7,840 nucleotides of DNA, from contig CAJXXJ010000157.1 in NCBI GenBank assembly GCA_913062745.1, positions 1 to 7,840 on the forward strand, given 5' to 3'. Under the pieces are notes generated by a model that saw only the letters and a program-made list of their open reading frames with translations, was not told the DNA's origin and did no database searches. A program made the position numbers and the translations under genes. Position 1 is the stretch's first letter. The number at the start of each line of letters is the position of its first letter. The DNA is from an uncultured Phaeodactylibacter sp. Its GTDB lineage: Bacteria; Bacteroidota; Bacteroidia; Chitinophagales; Saprospiraceae. Below are positions 1 to 6,195 of the stretch, in pieces.

Positions 1-74
1 GCTTTTACCTCGCCCTCATCGGTAAAAAAAGAGGTGGACAGGCCTCTGACTTCAAGAATAGGTTGGTCGCTCAT
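1..74 (-). CDS. Peptide-type ABC transporter ATP-binding protein, N-terminal fragment (OppD/DppD-like)
   Basis: On the minus strand an ATG at 74-72 opens a frame that runs off the window edge after 24 codons and begins MSDQPILEVRGLSTSFFTDE, continuing GEVKA. The pattern I-L-E-V-x-x-L-x-T-x-F-x-T-x-x-G-x-V-K-A is the usual first strand and A-loop region of ATPase subunits of oligopeptide/dipeptide ABC importers, where a short acidic-polar N-terminus leads into LLEVxxLxTxF. Such subunits hydrolyse ATP on the cytoplasmic face to power peptide uptake. Walker A, the signature motif and Walker B all lie outside the window, so the family call rests on this N-terminus only; another ABC ATPase branch is possible. 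No Shine-Dalgarno is visible before the ATG, as is common in Bacteroidota. A TAACTTTG element upstream (108-101) is a plausible promoter. The gene is divergent from everything else here. Confidence 0.72.
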   Translation of the reverse strand, partial: MSDQPILEVRGLSTSFFTDEGEVK

Positions 75-100
75 GGGATCAGAATACGCTGGTATGCCAA

Positions 101-108
101 CAAAGTTA
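101..108 (-). promoter_or_regulatory. Bacteroidota-type -7 element for the ABC ATPase gene
   Basis: Read on the minus strand, these bases are TAACTTTG, an exact match to the TAnnTTTG -7 consensus used by the primary sigma factor in Bacteroidota. Transcription would start about 7 bases downstream, giving a short leader of about 20 bases before the ATG at 74. No good TTTG -33 element is visible at the expected 19-21 base spacing, so the call rests on one half-site and its sensible position. Confidence 0.45.
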
Positions 109-202
109 AGTAATTTGTGAAGGCTTTTTACTGCCGGTGAAAACTTATTGGAAGGAGGGAGCCGACTGTCCAAATAACGCAGGGCAGACAATATGAAAGA
201 TT

Positions 203-235
203 TTTGTATACCTATTTGAATTTTTGCTAACTTTG
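203..235 (+). promoter_or_regulatory. Near-ideal Bacteroidota promoter (TTTG-N21-TAACTTTG)
   Basis: TTTG at 203-206 and TAACTTTG at 228-235 are separated by 21 bases, which fits the -33/-7 promoter pattern of Bacteroidota. The expected transcription start is about 240-244, exactly where the closing stem of the candidate RNA begins. No protein start follows within a normal leader distance; the next real start codon is at 652, about 410 bases away. It may drive a non-coding RNA or a long leader of the large downstream gene. Confidence 0.6.
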
Positions 236-240
236 TTACG

Positions 241-403
241 GTCGCCCGGCCGGAGCACATCCGTCCGGTGGTCATACGGCCAACACCCTTTACGGAAAGC
301 AGCCGCCGCTTTTCAAGACTTACGATCATCGAACCCTGACTGCTCAGGGGCTAAGCGGGGGCAATGTCCGTTTCTCAAATACAACAGCCCCCGGCGGCCG
401 GGC
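241..403 (+). ncRNA. Candidate structured non-coding RNA or structured leader, class unknown
   Basis: The segment starts at the predicted transcription start of the 203-235 promoter and can close on itself. GCCCGGCCG (244-252) is perfectly complementary to CGGCCGGGC (395-403), a 9-bp G/C-only stem. Inside it, CGGGGGC (356-362) pairs with GCCCCCG (387-393) across a 24-base loop, CCCTGA (334-339) pairs with TCAGGG (344-349) across the tetraloop CTGC, and GGAAAGC (294-300) pairs with GCTTTTC (308-314) across a 7-base loop with one G-U pair. GAGCA (253-257) could alternatively pair with TGCTC (341-345). I compared it by eye with SRP RNA, 6S RNA, tmRNA, RNase P RNA and cobalamin riboswitches and found no match. 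No U-run follows the closing stem, so the 3' end is unknown. The pairings were found by hand; high GC makes some chance pairing likely. Confidence 0.4.
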
Positions 404-486
404 TGGCACAATCATCTATCTGGCTTAACTCCATCAGAATTTCGGGCACCTGCACTTGCCAGGCGTAATTTCGTGATGCAGCCAGT

Positions 487-517
487 TTTGAATCCGTAAA
501 GAAACATTCCTATTTTG
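487..517 (+). promoter_or_regulatory. Probable promoter of the large T9SS cargo gene
   Basis: TTTG at 487-490 and TATTTTG at 511-517 are 20 bases apart. The -7 part is one base short of a full TAnnTTTG match, so this is a weaker site than the one at 203-235. It would start transcription near 523-525 and give a leader of about 128 bases before the ATG at 652. It is the closest promoter-like pair to that gene, and the following two genes would be read from it. Confidence 0.4.
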
Positions 518-572
518 CACCATGAACAGCGCTAGTGCTCAATAACAAATTATAATCTCACCGGCTAATGCC

Positions 573-598
573 CTGTGCAGCTCCGCGTAGCCGCGCAG
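573..598 (+). other. Stem-loop in the leader of the large T9SS cargo gene
   Basis: CTGTGC (573-578) pairs with GCGCAG (593-598) with one G-U pair; after an A/C mismatch, GCT (580-582) pairs with AGC (589-591), leaving a six-base loop. The hairpin sits 53 bases before the start codon at 652 and no T-run follows, so it is not an intrinsic terminator. It could affect leader stability or translation, but nothing in the sequence shows that. The alternative in-frame ATG at 568 would place this hairpin inside the coding region. Confidence 0.35.
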
Positions 599-651
599 AT
601 GCCCTTAGCCACGGCCAAAAGAACATTCAAAAACCACTGAAATTGTTTTTC

Positions 652-3600
652 ATGAGCATTTCTACTCGTGTTGTAGTATGGTGTACCCTGGCAAGCTTTC
701 TGCTTGCTCCGACTCTGAGTGCCCAAATCTATCGCCCGGATTCGGACACGACCATCACTGCCTGTCAGGGGGTGTTTCGGGACAGCGGCGGAGAGCTGGG
801 GCCTTACGAGCCCAACCAAAATTATACCGTTACCTTTTGCCCGGAAGCCGGGGCAGGCTCGCATGTGCGGCTTGTTTTTTCCAATTATAATATTCTGCCT
901 GGAGATTCTTTCTGCTTCTACGACGGGCCAGACGCTACGGCTGATGAGTTGCTGTGCGCAGAAACCTTGCTCGACCCTTCCTTTGTGGTGCAGGCTACTG
1001 CCGCTAACCCCTCCGGCTGCCTGACCGTCGTGTTTTCTTCTGATGCATCCGATCAGGGGGACGGCTGGTCGGCAGCACTCAGCTGCTCCCAGGCTTGCCA
1101 GAACGTATTCGTGGACCTGGAGTCTTCCAATATACCGGTCATGCCGGCGGATACCGGCTACATGGATATCTGCCCGGGCGACCGGGTGGAGCTGAGCGGC
1201 CGCGGCGTGTACCCACAGAATAACGTTTCCTACGGGCAGTCAGACCTCAGTTCCTCCTTTGAGTGGGACTTCGGGGATGGCACCACGGCGGTAGGCCGGG
1301 AGGTAAGCCATGTCTACAACGAGTCGGGTGGATACATCGTACAGTTGACGATTACCGACTCCGTGGGCTGTCAGAATATCAATTTCCTCAATCAGCGCAT
1401 CCGCGTTTCCCCTCCGCCTAATTTTGCGCAGCTCAACCAGCTGGACCCGGAAATCTGCGTAAGAGACACCATTGAGCTTTCCGCTACGCTGAATGGCAGC
1501 GACCCGGGCAGCATCGTATCCGTAACCGGCACTTCCGGCAACTTTCAGGCCTCCGGCTCTGTCTCGGATTCACTGGCCTTGCCGGACGGGGTGGGAGACT
1601 CTTACTCCACGAGCATCTCCTTTTCCAGCTTCCCGCCCGGTATGGTGTTGGCGGATACTACTGACCTGCTTAGCATCTGCCTGTCGATGGAGCACTCCTG
1701 GATGCACGATCTGCAGATTGAGCTGGAGTGCCCCAATGGCACCCGGGTAATGCTGCAGGAGCAAGAACAAATTACCAATGAGGTCTGGCTGGGCGAGCCC
1801 ATCGACAACGATGGGACGCCTCCGGAGCAAGGCACGGGCTACGAGTACTGCTGGACGCCTTTCTCCACCAATGGCACCTGGACGGCCTACTCTCAGGCGA
1901 ACGATACCGGCTTCGGACAGCCTTACACCCTGCCTTCGCAGGATTATCAGGCCTTTGGCAGCATGGCCGATTTCCTCGGCTGCCCGCTGAACGGGGAATG
2001 GACCATTATCGTCACCGACCTTTGGGCAAGCGACAACGGGTGGATTTTTGAATGGGGCATTGATTTTGAACCCAGCCTCTACCCGCAGCAGGAAACTTTC
2101 AGCCCGGAAATCCAAAACCTGTACTGGGAAGACAACTCCACCATTTTTGACTACTTCACCGATTCTTCCCGCATTGCTGCCGCTCCAGTCTTTGCCGGCA
2201 ACCTGAGCTACCGGCTTGTCGCGGAAGATGAGTTTGGCTGCGTATCCGATACCCTGATCGCGCAGCGTGTCCTGCCTGCCTCTCACCCGGACTGTTACAC
2301 CTGTGTAGATAATATCGCCGAACTGACGGACACGCTGATTTGTGAAGGGGAGACCGTTGCCTTTGATGCCGGCGACACACAGGCTGCAACCGCTGATGCG
2401 ACCTTTGTGGACGAACCGCGGGCGTTCTTTGAAGCTACCAACCACCCACCAGCTAACCCTTTCCGCAGTGGCATAGAGGTCAACAGCGTCGTGCCGGCCA
2501 CGCTGACGGACCCGGAATCGCAAATACAGTCCGTCTGCGTCAACATAGAGACCACCTGGAACAGCGACCTGGTCCTCCGCCTGGAAGCGCCGGACGGGCA
2601 GCAGCTGGAGCTCAGCTCAAATAACGGCGGCGGCTCAGACGACTTCAGGAATACCTGCTTTACGCCCGCCGCGGTGACGCCCATAACTGCCGGCACTGGC
2701 CCCTTCGCCGGCGAGTATCAGCCGGAGGGCGACTGGGCAGACCTGCAAAACAGCCCGATAAACGGCGAGTGGGAAATTATCGCAACGGACGCTTTTGGCT
2801 CCCCGGCGGATGTAGGCGAGTTTATTTCGTGGTCTATCACTTTTGCCTCGGAGAATGAAATCAACTATACCTGGACGGGAGCCGGCCTTAGCTGTACTGC
2901 CTGCCCTGACCCCATCGTTACTCCGGCCAGTACCACCACCTTTAGGGTAGATGCGCTGGACAGCTATGGCTGTAGTTTTGCCGATACGGTGGTTGTAGGA
3001 GTAGTCTCTGACATTCCTGCTCCGCAGGTAGAGTGCCTGAGCGACGATGTGTCAAGCATCATATTCGACTGGAGTACGGTGGGCGACTTCACCAATTACG
3101 AAGTCAACATCATCCTCAATGGCGTGGAAGAAGGCTGGACGGGCCCCGTGAGCGGCACCACCTTCACCGTCGACAACCTCTCCAACGGCGACGAAGTCAC
3201 CCTGCAGGTCCGGGTCTTCACCGGAGGCGCGCAGCTGGATTGCGGGCTGGCCATAGGTACGGCAAGCTGTACGCTCAATTCCTGTGCGCTTTCGATTACG
3301 CAGGAAAGCCTGTCGCCCATCAGCTGCTTTGGCGCGGAAGACGGCGCTATTACGGTAGCGGCAGATGGTGGGGTGCCTCCTTACGAGTTTGCATTAAACG
3401 GAGGAATGGCACAGAACAACGGCACCTTCGGCAGTCTGCCCGCCGGCAACTATCTGCTCACCGTGCTCGACACGGAGGGCTGTACCGATACGCTGGGCTT
3501 CGACATCCTGGAGCCCGATCCGCTGCAGCTCGGCCTACAGGTGCAGCAGCTCATCAGCTGCTTTGGAAATGAGGAAGGCATCATACAGGCCAACGTACAG

Positions 3601-6138
3601 GGCGGCAGCGGCCCCTTCGAATACAACTGGAGCCACGACGCAGCCCTCGACAGCCCCACCGCTGAAAACCTCGGCGCCGCTACCTACAGCCTGACCGTCG
3701 TAGACAGCAACGGCTGTGAATCAACAGATGAGATCACCATTAATCAGCCTCAGGAACTGACCCTCGGCCTGCAAATCATAGCACCCACCTGCAATGATGC
3801 CACTGATGGCAGCCTTTCGGTCAGCCCGGATGGCGGTACGCCGCCCTACAGCTTCAGCTGGAGCACCGGTGCCGCTGCCGAAAGCATCAGCGCCCTGCCT
3901 GCCGGCGAATACTGCGTCACCGTAACCGACGCCAACGGCTGTGTAGCAGAGCGCTGCGAAATGCTGCAAGCTCCCAACCCACTGGTGCTGGAGGGTTTTG
4001 TGGCCGACCCGGTAAGCTGTAATGGTGGTTCGGATGGCAGCCTTACGGCAGAAGTCTCCGGTGGGCAGGGCGGCTACACCTATCAGTGGGATGATCCGCT
4101 TTCGCAAATCGGAGCACAGGCAACGATGCTCGCTGCCGGTACTTACACCGTGACGGTAACGGATGGCAACGGCTGCACCCTGGTGGAAAGCAGCCCGGTG
4201 AGCGAGCCTGAACCGCTGTCTGCTGCGTTCAGCAATACGGATGTCAACTGCCGGGGCGGCAGCGATGGTACCTCAGAAGTGGATGTAAGCGGTGGTATTG
4301 CCCCCTACAGCTACAACTGGGAGAGCGGCGCTACGCAGCCTTTAGCAGAAAACCTCTCAGCCGGCACTGTCGGCCTCACCGTCACCGACGCCAATGGCTG
4401 CACGCTGGAAACCAGCACGACGCTTCAGCAGCCTGCCGACAGTATCACTCTGCTGGTGGAACAGACCGAACAGGGCTGCTTCGGAGAGCAGGGCAACGCT
4501 GCACTGGCAACAGCCAGCGGCGGTGCCGGAAGCTACCTCTACGAGTGGAGTAATGGCTCAACTGCTGCAGCCGTTTCAGGCCTGGATTCTATCCCTTACA
4601 CCGTTACCGTGACGGATGAGAACGGCTGTACGGCGGTAGCGGAAATCATCCCGGAAGACCTGGAGCAAATTAGTTTCCTGATTATCACCAACCCGCCTTC
4701 CTGCGCCGGATTTGAAGATGGCCGCCTGGGCATCAATCAGATTTCCGGCGGCAACGGCAACTCTATCGAAGACTTTAGCATTAGCTGGAGTACCGGCGAC
4801 ACAGGGCCCACTGCCGACAATCTGGAGGGCGGAGTCACGTACTCGGTAACGGTTAGTGACGGGCAGGGTTGCGTAAGGGTGCGGGAGCGGCTCCTGCCTG
4901 ACCCGCCGCCGGTGGATGTGACGCTGGCAGCGGACAGCGTCAGCTGCTTTGGCGGCTCTGACGGGCAGTTATTCCCGGGCAATATCATCGGAGATAATCC
5001 GCCCTTCAGCTTTGAATGGAGCACTGGCGCTACAAGCGATACCATCAGCGGGCTCGAGGCCGGCATTTACAGCCTGACCGTAACAGATGTCAATAATTGT
5101 CAGGGCAGTGCGAGCCTGCAATTGCCGCAGCCCCCACAGCTGAATGTCGATCTGGAAATCACGGATAACGACTGCTTTGGGGAGCAAAACGGCATCATTA
5201 CCGCCACACCGCGTGGCGGCAGCCCGGGCTACAGCTTCGCGTGGTCAGATGGCAGTACCGGCGCTACTGCTGCCGGCCTGACTGCCGGCGGCTACGGCCT
5301 TACGCTTACGGATGCCAACGGCTGTGAGCTCATCGCTGAAGCTGCGGTGGAAGAGCCGGAGCCCGTCATCCTGACGCTGGAAACGGAAGACCCGGTTTGC
5401 AACGGCTCCCGCAACGGGCGTATAACCGTAGATGTGATGGGCGGGACGCCACCGTACCGCTATAGCCTGGACAATGATTTCTTTGCCGTCTCTAACTCCC
5501 TGGTCGGGCTTCCCGCCGGCAACTATCAGGTGTACGTGCGCGATGGTTCCGGTTGTACCTCTTCGGCTTCTGCAGTGCTGGCTGATCCGCCGCTTTTCAC
5601 CGTTGATGCCGGGGAGGATTTGTACGAAATCAATCTGGGCGACAGCCTCCTTTTGGAAGCCATCACCCAAAACGCGGTAGGCAATGTAACGTATACCTGG
5701 CAGGCTCCCTACGAGGGGACGCTGAGTTGTATCAATTGCCCCCGAACAGTTGCCAGCCCGGACTTTTCGATTCTCTACAAACTGTTTGCAGAGGATGAGC
5801 GCGGTTGTGAAGCGAGCGATATGCTCCGGATAATCGTCAATAAAAAGCGCATAGTGGAAGTACCGACCGGCTTTACGCCCAACGGTGATGGTGCCAATGA
5901 CCGCCTCATCGTACACGGTATGGCGCCCACGCAGGTGCTCCGTTTCCAGGTATTCGACCGCTGGGGCGAGCTGATCTATCAACAAACTGATTTTCAGGTG
6001 AACGATGCCGCCGCCGGATGGGATGGTACCTTCCGCGGGCAGCCCGTAGCGCCGGGCGTCTATATCTGGACCGTAGAGGCTGCATTTGAAGACGGCCGGG
6101 AAGAGATATTCCGCGGTCAGACCACCCTGATCCGATAA
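652..6138 (+). CDS. Giant secreted surface protein: CUB, PKD, two P-domains, ten SprB repeats, type B T9SS sorting domain
   Basis: The protein has 1828 residues from the ATG at 652. I chose this start over the in-frame ATG at 568 because it is followed at once by a clean signal peptide (basic start, hydrophobic core, LSAQ at 22-25), whereas 568 adds 28 unrelated residues. Modules in order: CUB-like, about 37-145 (FCFYDGPDA core); PKD, 172-253 (FEWDFGDGT at 203); P-domain-like, 303-475 and 584-732; Ig-like module with SCTACP at 747-752; FN3-like, about 793-877; ten SprB repeats, 890-1650; Ig-like module with SCINCP at 1692-1697; and gliding-motility type C-terminal domain, 1734-1828 (PTGFTPNGDGAND, FDRWGELIY, WDGTFRGQPVAPGVYIW). 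The last is the type B signal for export through the type IX system. Known relatives are cell-surface adhesins or filaments; the ligand cannot be told. No catalytic domain is visible, although P-domains usually accompany proteases. The SprF-like gene downstream is the likely secretion partner. Confidence 0.93.
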   Translation: MSISTRVVVWCTLASFLLAPTLSAQIYRPDSDTTITACQGVFRDSGGELGPYEPNQNYTVTFCPEAGAGSHVRLVFSNYNILPGDSFCFYDGPDATADELLCAETLLDPSFVVQATAANPSGCLTVVFSSDASDQGDGWSAALSCSQACQNVFVDLESSNIPVMPADTGYMDICPGDRVELSGRGVYPQNNVSYGQSDLSSSFEWDFGDGTTAVGREVSHVYNESGGYIVQLTITDSVGCQNINFLNQRIRVSPPPNFAQLNQLDPEICVRDTIELSATLNGSDPGSIVSVTGTSGNFQASGSVSDSLALPDGVGDSYSTSISFSSFPPGMVLADTTDLLSICLSMEHSWMHDLQIELECPNGTRVMLQEQEQITNEVWLGEPIDNDGTPPEQGTGYEYCWTPFSTNGTWTAYSQANDTGFGQPYTLPSQDYQAFGSMADFLGCPLNGEWTIIVTDLWASDNGWIFEWGIDFEPSLYPQQETFSPEIQNLYWEDNSTIFDYFTDSSRIAAAPVFAGNLSYRLVAEDEFGCVSDTLIAQRVLPASHPDCYTCVDNIAELTDTLICEGETVAFDAGDTQAATADATFVDEPRAFFEATNHPPANPFRSGIEVNSVVPATLTDPESQIQSVCVNIETTWNSDLVLRLEAPDGQQLELSSNNGGGSDDFRNTCFTPAAVTPITAGTGPFAGEYQPEGDWADLQNSPINGEWEIIATDAFGSPADVGEFISWSITFASENEINYTWTGAGLSCTACPDPIVTPASTTTFRVDALDSYGCSFADTVVVGVVSDIPAPQVECLSDDVSSIIFDWSTVGDFTNYEVNIILNGVEEGWTGPVSGTTFTVDNLSNGDEVTLQVRVFTGGAQLDCGLAIGTASCTLNSCALSITQESLSPISCFGAEDGAITVAADGGVPPYEFALNGGMAQNNGTFGSLPAGNYLLTVLDTEGCTDTLGFDILEPDPLQLGLQVQQLISCFGNEEGIIQANVQGGSGPFEYNWSHDAALDSPTAENLGAATYSLTVVDSNGCESTDEITINQPQELTLGLQIIAPTCNDATDGSLSVSPDGGTPPYSFSWSTGAAAESISALPAGEYCVTVTDANGCVAERCEMLQAPNPLVLEGFVADPVSCNGGSDGSLTAEVSGGQGGYTYQWDDPLSQIGAQATMLAAGTYTVTVTDGNGCTLVESSPVSEPEPLSAAFSNTDVNCRGGSDGTSEVDVSGGIAPYSYNWESGATQPLAENLSAGTVGLTVTDANGCTLETSTTLQQPADSITLLVEQTEQGCFGEQGNAALATASGGAGSYLYEWSNGSTAAAVSGLDSIPYTVTVTDENGCTAVAEIIPEDLEQISFLIITNPPSCAGFEDGRLGINQISGGNGNSIEDFSISWSTGDTGPTADNLEGGVTYSVTVSDGQGCVRVRERLLPDPPPVDVTLAADSVSCFGGSDGQLFPGNIIGDNPPFSFEWSTGATSDTISGLEAGIYSLTVTDVNNCQGSASLQLPQPPQLNVDLEITDNDCFGEQNGIITATPRGGSPGYSFAWSDGSTGATAAGLTAGGYGLTLTDANGCELIAEAAVEEPEPVILTLETEDPVCNGSRNGRITVDVMGGTPPYRYSLDNDFFAVSNSLVGLPAGNYQVYVRDGSGCTSSASAVLADPPLFTVDAGEDLYEINLGDSLLLEAITQNAVGNVTYTWQAPYEGTLSCINCPRTVASPDFSILYKLFAEDERGCEASDMLRIIVNKKRIVEVPTGFTPNGDGANDRLIVHGMAPTQVLRFQVFDRWGELIYQQTDFQVNDAAAGWDGTFRGQPVAPGVYIWTVEAAFEDGREEIFRGQTTLIR
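3319..5601 (+). repeat. Ten tandem SprB-type protein repeats of about 76 residues
   Basis: Each unit follows SCxGxxDGxI, GGxxPYxYxWSxG, LxAGxYxVTVTDxNGC, then a linker with ExPxPL. The first cysteine of each unit is at residue 892, 970, 1047, 1123, 1200, 1276, 1351, 1432, 1508 and 1583 of the large protein, so the periods are 78, 77, 76, 77, 76, 75, 81, 76 and 75 residues. Units have diverged in sequence, so this is an old tandem array, not a recent DNA duplication. Unit 7 is longest because of an insertion after its GG motif; unit 6 has lost the DG of the first motif. In SprB of Flavobacterium such repeats form the long filament moved along the cell surface; here they most likely form an extended stalk. 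Confidence 0.9.
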
Positions 6139-6193
6139 AAATATTGAACAGCATCTGCCGCCGGGCTGATACCGGCGGCACCCAAAATATTGA
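6138..6193 (+). repeat. 10-base direct repeat AAAATATTGA flanking a stem-loop
   Basis: AAAATATTGA occurs at 6138-6147, overlapping the last base of the stop codon of the large gene, and again at 6184-6193, just before the start codon at 6196. Between them sits a strong GC hairpin. The second copy supplies the A/T-rich stretch before the downstream start codon, which in Bacteroidota can stand in for a Shine-Dalgarno sequence. Confidence 0.55.
6156..6180 (+). other. Intercistronic stem-loop between the cargo gene and the SprF-like gene
   Basis: TGCCGCCGG (6156-6164) and CCGGCGGCA (6172-6180) form a perfect 9-bp stem with a 7-base loop, GCTGATA. No T-run follows (the next bases are CCCAAAAT), so it is not a standard intrinsic terminator. 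In an operon such a hairpin can protect the upstream message end or set the ratio between two products, which would fit a cargo gene and its transporter partner; this role is inference. Confidence 0.6.
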
Positions 6194-6195
6194 TT

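Larger units (their letters stand above)
75..651. other. 577-base divergent intergenic region without a convincing protein gene
   Basis: No frame here reads like a protein. The longest candidate (224-499, plus) is Arg/Ser/Pro-rich, has no leader or recognisable motif, and its start codon lies inside the promoter spacer. What the region does show is an outward-facing minus-strand promoter element near 101-108, a strong plus-strand promoter-like pair at 203-235, a GC-rich fold-back segment at about 241-403, a second plus-strand promoter-like pair at 487-517, and a leader stem-loop at 573-598. I recognise nothing in 109-202, or in 404-486 beyond short complementary patches (CTGGC at 420-424 with GCCAG at 458-462). 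Confidence 0.7.

Noticed and set aside
133..170. GCCGGTGAAAA followed by GGGAGCCGACTGTC, reminiscent of a cobalamin riboswitch core
   Set aside because: The paired CCGGC return strand and the rest of the B12-box context are missing, and no B12-related gene follows in either direction.
271..305. GGTCA...CGGAAAGCAGCC, reminiscent of the SRP RNA domain IV loop
   Set aside because: The CAGG internal-loop strand and the GGAA tetraloop closed by matching helix strands are absent, and spacing between the two parts is wrong.
477..496. A patch resembling a tRNA T-arm (TTTTGAATCC)
   Set aside because: No acceptor stem, anticodon arm or D-arm can be formed around it.
224..499. A 91-codon plus-strand frame in the intergenic region
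   Set aside because: Its ATG falls inside the promoter spacer, the product is Arg/Ser/Pro-rich without leader or motif, and the same bases form a closed hairpin structure. It is more likely an accidental frame across an RNA or leader.
1570..2523. A 317-codon minus-strand frame opposite the P-domain region
   Set aside because: It lies wholly antisense to a clearly recognisable exported protein; long antisense frames are common in GC-rich coding sequence, and the product shows no domain.
3319..5601. The regular repeat array considered as a DNA-level repeat or CRISPR-like structure
   Set aside because: Periodicity is about 228 bases, in frame, and conserved as protein (SprB repeats), with no identical DNA repeat units or spacers.
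5245..5985. A 246-codon minus-strand frame opposite the last SprB repeats
   Set aside because: It is a shadow of the repeat and sorting-domain coding sequence and has no recognisable motif.
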